NCBI GenBank assembly: GCA_045593005.1
Contig: JAZNVV010000008.1
Coordinates: 1 to 23,477 of the forward strand
DNA: 23,477 bases
Source: UBA11475 sp045593005
Lineage (GTDB): Bacteria > Bacillota > Clostridia > Christensenellales > Borkfalkiaceae
Reading direction: 5' to 3'
Under the pieces are notes generated by a model that was not told the origin of the DNA, did no database searches, and saw only the letters and a program-made list of their open reading frames with translations. Each line of letters begins with the position of its first letter. Position 1 is the stretch's first letter. The position numbers and the translations under genes are program-made. Of this stretch, positions 15,803 to 22,937 are shown in pieces.

Positions 15803-16027
15803 ATGGAAAAGAATTTAGATTTAATAATTTCTAAAAACTTAAAGCGTGAAATTGAGCAATCTGGCATGAAAAAGAGTGAAATTGCCGACGCTATAGGTGT
15901 TTCAAGAGCGACAATTTCGCAATACTTATCAGGGAGAGCGCAACCAACCCTTGCCACGCTATCTAAACTTTGCGCTATTTTAGACTGTTCTGCTGACGAC
16001 ATTTTAGATATAAACTCTACAAAATAA
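15803..16027 (+). CDS. Small Xre-family helix-turn-helix repressor
   Basis: A 74-residue DNA-binding protein made almost entirely of one Cro/C1-type helix-turn-helix: residues about 10-65, with KKSEIADAIGVSRATISQYLSGRAQPTLATLSKLCAILD as the fold's five helices. It is probably an autorepressor, because two related inverted repeats flank its promoter in the gap to the DNA glycosylase gene. That also makes the glycosylase-lipoprotein unit a candidate target. There is no ribosome binding site; the -10 lies 6 nt before the ATG, suggesting a leaderless mRNA. A strong terminator follows, so it is a single-gene transcript. Confidence 0.9.
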   Translation: MEKNLDLIISKNLKREIEQSGMKKSEIADAIGVSRATISQYLSGRAQPTLATLSKLCAILDCSADDILDINSTK

Positions 16028-16037
16028 ATATAAAAAT

Positions 16038-16062
16038 AAAAGACCGACGACGTCGGTCTTTT
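16038..16062 (+). terminator. Bidirectional intrinsic terminator
   Basis: Perfect stem AAAAGACCGAC (16038-16048) / GTCGGTCTTTT (16052-16062), loop GAC, between the converging xre and PocR-AraC genes. Confidence 0.93.
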
Positions 16063-16100
16063 ATTTTAACTTTTACTATAAAAACTTTCGCCCCGTCCGA

Positions 16101-16931
16101 CTACTTTTGTATATTTTTCCTGAACTTTAACGGCGTAATTTTCATTTGTTTTTTAAAAGTTTGTATAAAATGGTTATAATCATTATAGCCACATTTTTCA
16201 GCAACGTCCACCACTCTTAACTCCGTCGTTTTTAATAGCGAAACAGCATGCTCCATACGTTTTTCATCAACGTATTTGTGAAAGGTTTTATCAAACGCTT
16301 TTCTAAACAGCGAATACAACTGCTTTTTGTTTATATAAAAAGTTTCTGCAACGCTATCTGCCGTCAATTTTTCAGCAATATTGTTGTTAATATATTCCGT
16401 TATCTTTTCAATCAGCGACGACTTTGAAAAGGTTATTGCTTCGCTTAAATAGTAACTCAAAACACATGATTTTAAAATGTTTCTTATAGAAACGTTTTGT
16501 TCTTCCGACAAATAGGTCAATTCGCCGTATTTTTTTAACATGTCGACACTATCAAAACCATTTTCTTTTGCAAAGTTAACTACGTTCTCGCTCTCGTCAT
16601 CTTTACGATATTGCCCGAAGATTATATACCCTACAATCTCTTTTTCATACACAATAGGCTCAACCGTTTCGTTTAAAAAAGCGTGGCATAGATATGTATA
16701 CCCCGTGCCTGTTGACTTGCACTTTTCAAACCCACAGACGTCGCAGTTAAGGCACTTTTTATACAAATCGGGCTTTGACCTAACCACATTGCAATAAGAA
16801 GTTATACTATTGCCCATATTTGACGCAACGTAATTGAATTTACTATCAAAAACGCTAACGGGAGTTTTAATTATAAGGCTTAAATCTTTTAACAACTCCC
16901 CCAGTTTTTGTTTGTTAAATAATATATCCAT
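16101..16931 (-). CDS. PocR-domain AraC-family regulator
   Basis: A 276-residue regulator. The N-terminal 165 residues are a PocR-type sensory domain: PVSVFDSKFNYVASN, then a cysteine cluster (Cys47, Cys60, Cys63, Cys66, Cys71, Cys82) in YCNVV, CLNCDVCGFEKC and YLCHAF, then EIVGYIIFGQYR. PocR was defined in the cobalamin/propanediol regulator and is thought to bind small hydrocarbon-type ligands; the cysteines could hold a metal. The last 100 residues are an AraC helix-turn-helix pair (VAEKCGYNDYNHFIQTFKKQMKITPLKFRK). There is no Shine-Dalgarno; the extended -10 lies 6 nt from the ATG. It is divergent from the cupin/glycosidase operon, which it most likely controls. Confidence 0.92.
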   Translation of the reverse strand: MDILFNKQKLGELLKDLSLIIKTPVSVFDSKFNYVASNMGNSITSYCNVVRSKPDLYKKCLNCDVCGFEKCKSTGTGYTYLCHAFLNETVEPIVYEKEIVGYIIFGQYRKDDESENVVNFAKENGFDSVDMLKKYGELTYLSEEQNVSIRNILKSCVLSYYLSEAITFSKSSLIEKITEYINNNIAEKLTADSVAETFYINKKQLYSLFRKAFDKTFHKYVDEKRMEHAVSLLKTTELRVVDVAEKCGYNDYNHFIQTFKKQMKITPLKFRKNIQK

Positions 16932-16937
16932 ATTTTT

Positions 16938-16946
16938 ATTGTATCA
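16938..16946 (-). promoter_or_regulatory. Extended -10 of a predicted leaderless regulator transcript
   Basis: Minus-strand TGATACAAT, that is TG-n-TACAAT with TACAAT at 16938-16943, followed by 6 nt and the ATG at 16931. It has the same -10-to-ATG spacing as the xre gene, and no ribosome binding site. Confidence 0.5.
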
Positions 16947-17007
16947 TATTTTTTTGAAAATATAATAGTAAATGAGCATAATTTTTCTCAAAAACAATGT
17001 TTTTTAT

Positions 17008-17049
17008 CTTTATATTATATATAAAGAGCAGTTTTACATAATATATAAT
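17008..17049 (+). promoter_or_regulatory. Promoter region of the cupin/glycosidase operon with dyad
   Basis: A perfect but AT-rich inverted repeat CTTTATAT-TAT-ATATAAAG (17008-17026) lies upstream of TATAAT (17044-17049). The -35 region is poor, as is common for promoters needing an AraC-type activator. AAAAGGAGA stands before the ATG at 17071. Confidence 0.5.
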
Positions 17050-17070
17050 TAAAAAAAAGGAGAAAATTAT

Positions 17071-18252
17071 ATGAAAGCAAAAGATTTTTTAGCCGAAGGC
17101 GAAGGCATATTAAGACTTAAACCAACGTGGGTGCCAAGAAGTTTCTGCCGTCCTGGTAAACGAATTAAACTTCACCCAGATGATTATTACGTTTTAGGTT
17201 TAGAGCGTGGTGGAATAGACGAAAGATGGCTATCTTCTACGACGTGGGCTGAAAACGGTCCTGACACACCTTTTGACGAAGGCTTAAGCTACGTTGTGTC
17301 GTCTGACGGAAAACAGCAAATGTTATTGCGCGACGCCGTTTCGGAATTAAAAGGCGACCTTATCGGTAATGCGCTTTTTAATAAATATGGCAAATGGCCT
17401 ATGTTCTCAAAGTTTTTCGATAACGCAGGTCCACTTCCTCACCACATTCACCACGACCAAGAGCACGCTCAAAGGGTTGGCGCTGACGGCAAGCCTGAAA
17501 TGTACTTCTTCCCTGCAGAAATGAATAACCACGGGGGCGAATTTCCTTTCACGTTCTTTGGCATTACGCAAGGCACGACCAAGGAAGAAATTAAGGCTTG
17601 TCTTGACAACTTTACAAAGGGCGATAATAAATTATTGAACTATTCACAAGCGTACAAAATTGAACTTGACACCGGTTGGGACGTTCCTCCAAGGGTTTTA
17701 CACGCGCCTGCAAGTTTATGCACGTATGAACCACAGTTTGCTTCTGACGTATACGCAATGTATCAGTCCGTTTTATACGGTGGTCAATGCGTTTCACCTG
17801 ACCTTCTTTGGAAAAACTGTCCGGAAGAAGAAAAGGGCAACACCGATTACTTACTTGACGTTATCAACTGGGATTTGAATACCGACGTAAACTTTAAGCA
17901 GAACAGATTTATGCGCCCTGTAGTTTCTTCTGAAAGCGAAAAGCATAAAGAAGAATGGATTTGCTATAAATGTAAAGAAGTTTCAGCAAAGCGCCTCACC
18001 GTTTATCCAGGTCAGACGGTTGTTATTAAAGACGCCTGCGCTTACGGCATTATAGCGATTAAAGGTAAGGGCAAATTTGGTAAATGGACAATCGAAACAC
18101 CTACCCTTATTAGATACGGTGAACTCACTAACGACGAATTTTTCGTAAGCGAAGACGCTGCTAAAAAAGGCGTTACTATCACAAATGATAGCGATACTGA
18201 AAATTTAGTAATTCTTAAACACTTTGCTGAAAACCCTGACCTTAACTTTTAA
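17071..18252 (+). CDS. Cupin protein related to class I mannose-6-phosphate isomerase
   Basis: A 393-residue cytoplasmic cupin of a family found beside glycosidases and annotated as mannose-6-phosphate isomerase-like. The likely metal site is GPLPHHIHHDQEHA, with further conserved pieces EMYFFPAEMNNHGGEFPFTFFG and GWDVPPRVLHAPASLCTYEPQ (second His of the barrel). A second cupin half near the end is recognisable from VYPGQTVVIKDACAYGIIAIKGKGKFG. The exact substrate is unknown; it may be a sugar isomerase or epimerase acting on the product of the glycosidase encoded 9 bp downstream. It starts after a strong ribosome binding site. It differs clearly from the true ManA encoded at 13287-14357 (no KTEAW segment), so it is probably not redundant. 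Confidence 0.78.
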   Translation: MKAKDFLAEGEGILRLKPTWVPRSFCRPGKRIKLHPDDYYVLGLERGGIDERWLSSTTWAENGPDTPFDEGLSYVVSSDGKQQMLLRDAVSELKGDLIGNALFNKYGKWPMFSKFFDNAGPLPHHIHHDQEHAQRVGADGKPEMYFFPAEMNNHGGEFPFTFFGITQGTTKEEIKACLDNFTKGDNKLLNYSQAYKIELDTGWDVPPRVLHAPASLCTYEPQFASDVYAMYQSVLYGGQCVSPDLLWKNCPEEEKGNTDYLLDVINWDLNTDVNFKQNRFMRPVVSSESEKHKEEWICYKCKEVSAKRLTVYPGQTVVIKDACAYGIIAIKGKGKFGKWTIETPTLIRYGELTNDEFFVSEDAAKKGVTITNDSDTENLVILKHFAENPDLNF

Positions 18253-18261
18253 GGAGAATTT

Positions 18262-20307
18262 ATGTGGTACGAAAATAATTATAGACGTCACCTAATCGAT
18301 ATGCATATCGACGACTGGAACGACGAATTTTTATCTCAATTCGACCCAGACGCTTACGTCAATAATCTTATAAATGCAAAAGTTCAAAATGCAATGATTT
18401 ACCTTCAATCGCACGTTGGACTTTGCAACTTCCCAACAAAGACGGGCGTTATGCACAAAGCCTTTGTCAATAGGGAAAACACTATACGTGATCTTATAGA
18501 CAAATGCCACGCAAACGGTATAGCCGTAACTGCATATTACAGCCTTAACTATAATACCATTGAGCACGATCGACATCCTGACTGGCGACTTGTTCACGCA
18601 AGTGGTATTTCAAGGCGTGACGGTGGCACTTCTAAAGAAAAGAATAGGGCCGACCAACTTTTATTTGCTTCACCACAAAAGGCAAGGTACGGGCTTTGCT
18701 GTCCAAACAACCCTGATTATAGAAAATTTACCTACGCCCAGATTGACGAAATGCTCGACTATTGTGGCGATATTGAGGGCGTTTTCTTCGATATGCCGTT
18801 TTGGGACTACACCTGCTACTGCCCTGAATGTAGAAAAAAATGGGCGAAAGAAGTCGGTGGTGAAATGCCTGAAAATTTCCAGTTTGGCGACAAAACGCAC
18901 CAAACGGTTATGCGAAAGAAGACCGACTGGATGGGCGAGTTTATTCAATCGGTTACCGATTACGTTAAGAAAAGTCACCCTAATTTATCCGTAGAACACA
19001 ACTACGCAAGCGCTGTTGCCGTTGATACGGACTTTGGTTGCGCTGAAGAAGTAAACAACGCCAGCGACTTTGTCGGAGGGGACCTTTACGGTGGAATAAT
19101 AAACCACTCTTTTGCTTGCAAACTGTATAAAAATATCACCAAAAATATGCCGTTTGACTATATGTTTTCACGTTGTAAACCAGGTCTCACTTGCCACACT
19201 CTTACTAAAACCGACGACGAAATTCGCACCGAAGTTTTTATGAACGTCGCTCATCACGGCGCAACGCTCGTCATTGACGCTATTGATCCTGTTGGTACAA
19301 TGGATGAACGTTTCTATAACAAAATGGGCAAAATTTTTGCCGAAGAAATTCCTTATGAAAAATATCTTAACGGTAAAATGGTTGAAGATATAGGCTTGTA
19401 TTTTAGTTTAATGAGCAAGTTCAACTCTCACGGCGAAGATTACGACAACTTAAAATCGCTAATAACCGTTAGTAGCAATTTTATCGAAAGAAAAATCCCT
19501 TACGGCGTAACGGGCAACTTCCATACCCTTGACGGCTATAAGGCTATCGTGTTATCGCTTGTTACCGAAATGGAAAAGGACTTTGACCGAATTATAAAAT
19601 ACGTTGAAGACGGTGGCAACCTTTACATTAGTGGAACGGAAAATCCTAAACTTTTACACGCTTTGACTGGTTTAGAAGTAGTCGGCAGAACGGAAGAAAA
19701 CCCTGTTTACCTTGCGCCTAACTGCGACGACGTGTTCCTTTACTTTAATAAAAAATATCCACTCCATTTTAACGGCACAGCGCCTATCGTTAAGGCTAGT
19801 AAACCTGTTGAAGTTTTGGCAACGCTCAATTTACCTTATACTACTGCAAATGAATTTAGGTTTGCGTCTATCCACTCTAATCCACCGGGCATCAACACCG
19901 ACTACCCTGCGATTATAAAGACAAAACTCAAAAAAGGTAATATCATTTGGTCGGCAGTTCCTATTGAAAGCGTTAATATTTACGAATATAAGGAAATATT
20001 TAACAATCTTTTATCTTTATTATTGACAGACTATAAACCGTCTTTTAAGTGTAATAGTAGCGACGGCGTTGAACTTACCCTTTTTGACCACGGTGACTAC
20101 TTAACACTTAACGTCGCAAACGTTAATGAAGTTCCCGTTTCAAAGGTCGTGAACACGTTTGACGCATACGTTAAGGTCGAAAACGTGCCAAAAGGCGTTT
20201 TCTTACTACCGGACAACACCCCTGTTGATTTTACTTATGCTGAGGGATATGTTTCCTTTAAGGTAGAAAATTTCAAAATTTTCCAAATGTATAAAATCGA
20301 AAAATAA
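18262..20307 (+). CDS. Putative glycoside hydrolase, GHL6/GH151-like (possible alpha-L-fucosidase)
   Basis: A 681-residue protein without signal peptide. Its N-terminal TIM-barrel-like half has the motif EGVFFDMPFW (Asp177) followed by CYCPECRKKW (Cys185, Cys187, Cys190), the pattern of the GHL6 family that includes GH151 alpha-L-fucosidases. A segment typical of such barrels follows (VEHNYAS, then FVGGDLYGG). Residues about 370-580 look like the trimerization-type Rossmann domain of GH42-like enzymes (IGLYFSLMSKF, then DGYKAIVLSLVTEMEKD, YVEDGGNLYISG), and the end is beta-rich. The catalytic acid/base and sugar specificity cannot be set from the sequence; fucose is the family-based guess. 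AAGGAG lies before the ATG, 9 bp after the cupin gene, in one operon controlled by the divergent PocR-AraC regulator. Confidence 0.72.
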   Translation: MWYENNYRRHLIDMHIDDWNDEFLSQFDPDAYVNNLINAKVQNAMIYLQSHVGLCNFPTKTGVMHKAFVNRENTIRDLIDKCHANGIAVTAYYSLNYNTIEHDRHPDWRLVHASGISRRDGGTSKEKNRADQLLFASPQKARYGLCCPNNPDYRKFTYAQIDEMLDYCGDIEGVFFDMPFWDYTCYCPECRKKWAKEVGGEMPENFQFGDKTHQTVMRKKTDWMGEFIQSVTDYVKKSHPNLSVEHNYASAVAVDTDFGCAEEVNNASDFVGGDLYGGIINHSFACKLYKNITKNMPFDYMFSRCKPGLTCHTLTKTDDEIRTEVFMNVAHHGATLVIDAIDPVGTMDERFYNKMGKIFAEEIPYEKYLNGKMVEDIGLYFSLMSKFNSHGEDYDNLKSLITVSSNFIERKIPYGVTGNFHTLDGYKAIVLSLVTEMEKDFDRIIKYVEDGGNLYISGTENPKLLHALTGLEVVGRTEENPVYLAPNCDDVFLYFNKKYPLHFNGTAPIVKASKPVEVLATLNLPYTTANEFRFASIHSNPPGINTDYPAIIKTKLKKGNIIWSAVPIESVNIYEYKEIFNNLLSLLLTDYKPSFKCNSSDGVELTLFDHGDYLTLNVANVNEVPVSKVVNTFDAYVKVENVPKGVFLLPDNTPVDFTYAEGYVSFKVENFKIFQMYKIEK

Positions 20308-20342
20308 ACTTTAATATCCTAAAATTATTTATATTATTTTTA

Positions 20343-20372
20343 AAAAAGAGCTATCTTCCGATGGCTCTTTTT
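20343..20372 (+). terminator. Intrinsic terminator of the cupin/glycosidase operon
   Basis: Stem AAAAAGAGCTATC (20343-20355) / GATGGCTCTTTTT (20360-20372) with loop TTCC and one G-T pair, 35 bp past the glycosidase stop. Confidence 0.9.
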
Positions 20373-20407
20373 ACTCTGTTATTTACGTCACGTTTTTAGG
20401 GTACACA

Positions 20408-20419
20408 TGTGGGACAAAA
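20408..20419 (+). repeat. Left copy of a 12-bp imperfect direct repeat flanking the accessory block
   Basis: TGTGGGACAAAA, matching TGTGGGACGAAA at 22689-22700 at 11 of 12 bases in the same orientation. The two copies bracket the two hypothetical genes. Confidence 0.5.
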
Positions 20420-20427
20420 AGTATTTT

Positions 20428-21306
20428 TTATATTTGCCCTTGCATTTTTGCAATTATAAGTCCACTTGCTACCGAGCATCCGATGTCTTTAATAATTTCG
20501 TATATTCCTTTAAGAATAGTCTTTAAGGGCGCTTTCTTTTTTTTATTGAGAAGTTCTTTCGCAATTAAGGCATTTTCTAATAGTTCGTTTCGTTTTTCTT
20601 CAGTTGTTTGAATTGCTTGAATTTTACTTAGCAACTCATCTATCATATCTTGTGCTAGTTGAAAATTATACTCGACCTCTTGTGTTGAATTAACATTACC
20701 TATTTGCATAGGGGAATTTTCTATATTAAACTGTGTACCTATAATAGTTCCTTTTTCACTTGAATTCATTAAAACAATTTCGTCAACATAGTCTTTTTTG
20801 TTCAAAAAATAACGCTTGCCATTTTGAGTTAAACATGCTGCAGCCGTAAAACTTCCTCCACTTAAAAAAGACGGTCGCCCTTGATATTCAATTAATCCTT
20901 TACGGTTTAATTCCTGCATCACTTCGTACGAACAAACGCTTCGATTTATTATAAAAATTGTTTCTTTTTCCCCTTGTTCAATTAAAACTTTTAACACCTG
21001 CTCTGATTCATTGTCCAAAGAAAATACTGGATGGTTACGCAAGATTCCTCTAATATATATATTTTTTTGCTGAAAATAAACTCTTGCCTTATGCTCTATG
21101 CGACCAAAAAGGGGCTGATTATCTCCCCACGACATTTTTGACAAAAAACCCTCATTTACTAGCAATCGAATTATGCTACGCAAATTACTTTCTTTTATAT
21201 GATTATCACAAGCATTTAGTTCATCACGCAAAATTTTAGGATAATCAGTCTCATTTTCCAAACATTTTTGTAATATCATCTCCGATTCGTTGTCTAAAAA
21301 TTGCAT
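20428..21306 (-). CDS. Hypothetical protein with two winged-helix-like repeats and a C-terminal hydrophobic segment
   Basis: I do not recognise a named family. The 292-residue chain has an internal duplication: residues 4-78 begin LDNESEMIL and end VYF, and residues 97-167 begin LDNESEQVL and end RYF. Each looks like a winged-helix unit of about 75 residues (helix, then a helix ending LxxxGLI/GFL, then strands). Residues 188-210 carry IIGTQFNIENSPMQIGNVNSTQ-like sequence (a short motif with Q-x-G-N-x-N-S-x-Q), of a kind seen in uncharacterised proteins. A charged, probably coiled-coil helix follows (about 212-258), then a hydrophobic end (IGCSVASGLIIAKM) that may touch a membrane. The ribosome binding site is only fair (GAGGA). 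It lies 125 bp downstream of the SHOCT gene on the same strand. Base usage differs from neighbouring genes: the ACG-rich codons frequent elsewhere are rare here. Confidence 0.75.
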   Translation of the reverse strand: MQFLDNESEMILQKCLENETDYPKILRDELNACDNHIKESNLRSIIRLLVNEGFLSKMSWGDNQPLFGRIEHKARVYFQQKNIYIRGILRNHPVFSLDNESEQVLKVLIEQGEKETIFIINRSVCSYEVMQELNRKGLIEYQGRPSFLSGGSFTAAACLTQNGKRYFLNKKDYVDEIVLMNSSEKGTIIGTQFNIENSPMQIGNVNSTQEVEYNFQLAQDMIDELLSKIQAIQTTEEKRNELLENALIAKELLNKKKKAPLKTILKGIYEIIKDIGCSVASGLIIAKMQGQI

Positions 21307-21431
21307 ATTCTTCTCGTCCTCAAATTTATTTATGCTTTTAATTTTTCCTTATAATTTGTTTGATATTATTAACCGTTAACCATGGCTTTTTTCTATGTAT
21401 CATGCTATGCCTATTATTTCTTGTTTTCTCA

Positions 21432-22418
21432 CTACAAACCCAAAATTTGTTTTTTCTTTTGTTCGAAATCTTCTTGTGTAATCAAGCCGTCGTCAAGCAT
21501 TTCCTTTAATTCTTGCAATTGTTCTTTAGGCGATTTTATCTCAGTCGTTTTTTCTTCTTGTTTAACAGTAGAAGACTGCTCTAACGTTTTTTCGTTTAAC
21601 ATATATTCAAGCATGGAACAAACAGATTGCAGATTTTCTTTCATGTTTCGATACATCCAACCGTTTTTATCCCAATCAACGTTATCAACATATGTAATCA
21701 CAATTTGCGGACAATCGAAATCATTTAAGCGAATAATCAACTTTAATTGATTGCATTTTTCATTAATATTACGGCTCATACTACTACCAACAATAAGACC
21801 TCCTAATCCGAAAAATGCACCTCCAATAAGTGCGGAACCTGCTCGCCCTTGTACTTGTGATTTACCATTCTCATAAACTTCGTAATTAATAATATCTGAA
21901 AACTTATAAGCTTTAGAATAGATTTTACCTTTTTGATAAAAAAATTTTTTGTTTTGGTTGTCTATCAAAAGTTTAGTGTAAGACCAACCACTTGCTAAAA
22001 TGGAGATTTCTTTGGTAATTACGAAATCCGAATCTGGAATGGCTTTTTGTTGTTCTTCTTTTTGTATTTGAGCAATTATTATAGGTTTCAATTCTCTTTT
22101 AATGGGACGCAATGCTAATTCGTCTGTTGTTTTTCGACAATCGAAAATAACAAAAAGAATAAAAGCAACCCCTACAGTTATAAGGAAAATTCCTCCCACA
22201 AGACCGACGGTATTAGAAGAACTGTAGCCAGTATCGTAAGATAAAAGGAAAATGCCTAATGCGCCTAAAAACAACAAGGCGAAAATACCTATACCGATAT
22301 TTTGAGCACGTTCTTTTTTTGCATATTTGATTTTTTCTTCGGCTGATAAACTTTTTAATTTTTCTTTCGATTGATTTTCTAATTCTTGTTTCATTTGATT
22401 TATTTTGTTGTTCTCCAT
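21432..22418 (-). CDS. SHOCT-domain membrane protein of unknown function
   Basis: A 328-residue protein. After a charged helix (1-38) come two transmembrane helices (about 41-61 and 71-93) with a short loop. A soluble domain follows, with strands such as LLIDNQNKKFFYQKGKIYSKAYKF and a glycine-rich turn (GRAGSALIGGAFFGLGGLIVGS) common in phage- and plasmid-associated SHOCT proteins. The last 35 residues are a SHOCT domain (PKEQLQELKEMLDDGLITQEDFEQKKKQIL), often a short oligomerisation or protein-contact helix pair. I start at 22418, where TAGGAGA sits just upstream; the in-frame ATG 60 bp earlier lies within the hairpin leader. Expression likely starts at 22581-22609 and passes a terminator-like hairpin in the leader. 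Function unknown. Confidence 0.82.
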   Translation of the reverse strand: MENNKINQMKQELENQSKEKLKSLSAEEKIKYAKKERAQNIGIGIFALLFLGALGIFLLSYDTGYSSSNTVGLVGGIFLITVGVAFILFVIFDCRKTTDELALRPIKRELKPIIIAQIQKEEQQKAIPDSDFVITKEISILASGWSYTKLLIDNQNKKFFYQKGKIYSKAYKFSDIINYEVYENGKSQVQGRAGSALIGGAFFGLGGLIVGSSMSRNINEKCNQLKLIIRLNDFDCPQIVITYVDNVDWDKNGWMYRNMKENLQSVCSMLEYMLNEKTLEQSSTVKQEEKTTEIKSPKEQLQELKEMLDDGLITQEDFEQKKKQILGL

Positions 22419-22446
22419 ACCTGTTCTCCTAAAATTCGTATAAAAA

Positions 22447-22467
22447 GTGCGCCCATAGAGAGCGCAC
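22447..22467 (-). terminator. Terminator-like hairpin upstream of the SHOCT gene
   Basis: Stem GTGCGC (22462-22467 on the complement) with GCGCAC (22447-22452), 9-nt loop, followed on the minus strand by TTTTTATA. It ends 24 bp before the likely ribosome binding site region and 29 bp before the ATG at 22418, so it could stop transcription before the gene. Confidence 0.68.
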
Positions 22468-22575
22468 GAAAAACGCATCTCTCAATGTTGCTACACATTT
22501 TCCCTAAAACCAGGCGAGAGCATACGTTTTTACCAACAGTATGCCCTGATTTTAGGCTATTAAAAATGTGTAGCA
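22447..22575 (-). ncRNA. Candidate structured small RNA or riboswitch-type leader of the SHOCT gene
   Basis: On the minus strand a transcript from the promoter at 22581-22609 would begin at or within 2 nt of TGCTACACATTTT (22563-22575) and fold into a rod. The outer stem has 13 perfect pairs, with 22489-22501. The middle stem has 12 pairs, CCTAAAATCAGG / CCTGGTTTTAGG (22545-22556 with 22503-22514). The inner stem is GCATAC / GTATGC (22539-22544 with 22520-22525), extendable by GTT/AAC. The single irregular pair in the middle stem is U-G on the minus-strand RNA but C-A on the plus strand, so the minus strand is the folded one. After a linker comes a terminator hairpin with T-tract (22447-22467). 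No known riboswitch or small-RNA class was recognised. Confidence 0.6.
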
Positions 22576-22580
22576 TATTT

Positions 22581-22609
22581 ATTATACCATATATTTTCAA
22601 AAAATTCAA
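22581..22609 (-). promoter_or_regulatory. Promoter of the structured RNA and SHOCT gene
   Basis: TTGAAT (22604-22609), 17-bp spacer, TATAAT (22581-22586). The predicted start site, 6-7 nt on, falls at 22574-22575, the first bases of the outer stem. Confidence 0.78.
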
Positions 22610-22688
22610 TCCCTTTTGCCCTTTGCAAATCAATTATATAGGTTCAAATCCCATTGGGCGTAATTTTAACATACCTTGACTTAAAGTG

Positions 22689-22700
22689 TGTGGGACGAAA
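22689..22700 (+). repeat. Right copy of the 12-bp direct repeat flanking the accessory block
   Basis: TGTGGGACGAAA, partner of 20408-20419. About 40 bp before it, GGTTCAAATCCC (22641-22652) resembles a tRNA T-arm on the plus strand. The rest of 22610-22736 holds no gene. Confidence 0.5.
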
Positions 22701-22736
22701 TCTATCGTGGTATTTTTCTAAAAAATTGCATTAAAA

Positions 22737-22774
22737 AAGACCTATAAAAGCGTAAAAATGCTCTTATAGGTCTT
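22737..22774 (-). terminator. Strong hairpin ending the rRNA/tRNA transcript (distal)
   Basis: AAGACCTATAA (22737-22747) / TTATAGGTCTT (22764-22774), with inner pairing AGCG/TGCT, followed on the minus strand by a T-run. The plus-strand side also ends in a T-rich tract, so it may work both ways. Confidence 0.7.
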
Positions 22775-22821
22775 ATTTTTTACTATTAAACGCTTATTTC
22801 AGCGCAAAAATAAAAAATATA

Positions 22822-22848
22822 GGTCTATAAGCAAAATACTTATAGACC
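22822..22848 (-). terminator. Second hairpin of the rRNA/tRNA terminator region
   Basis: Perfect stem GGTCTATAAG (22822-22831) / CTTATAGACC (22839-22848), 7-nt loop, followed on the minus strand by TATATTTTTTATTTT. Its stem resembles that of the hairpin at 22737-22774, but with GGTC for GACC. Confidence 0.6.
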
Positions 22849-22855
22849 CATACGA

Positions 22856-22877
22856 GTGGCTGCCTCTGTCAGACTCG
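22856..22877 (-). repeat. 22-bp copy of the tRNA-Asn 3' end (possible att scar)
   Basis: Identical to 23048-23069, which covers the CCA end, the acceptor strand and part of the T-arm of tRNA-Asn plus one base beyond. The copies are in the same orientation, 192 bp apart. Sequence on both sides of the copy is unlike the tRNA flanks, so the identity ends abruptly. Confidence 0.8.
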
Positions 22878-22937
22878 CCCGAAGCAACACCTTTAGCGAA
22901 GCATCTCTTATTTGTAGCTCTTTGCGTTGCGTAGGTC

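Noticed and set aside
18331..18994. Open frames on both strands inside the glycosidase gene
   Set aside because: Overlapped by a clearly coding 681-codon frame with family motifs; no start signals.
22400..22633. 77-codon minus-strand open frame
   Set aside because: It overlaps the promoter and hairpin leader of the SHOCT gene and has no ribosome binding site or recognisable protein features.
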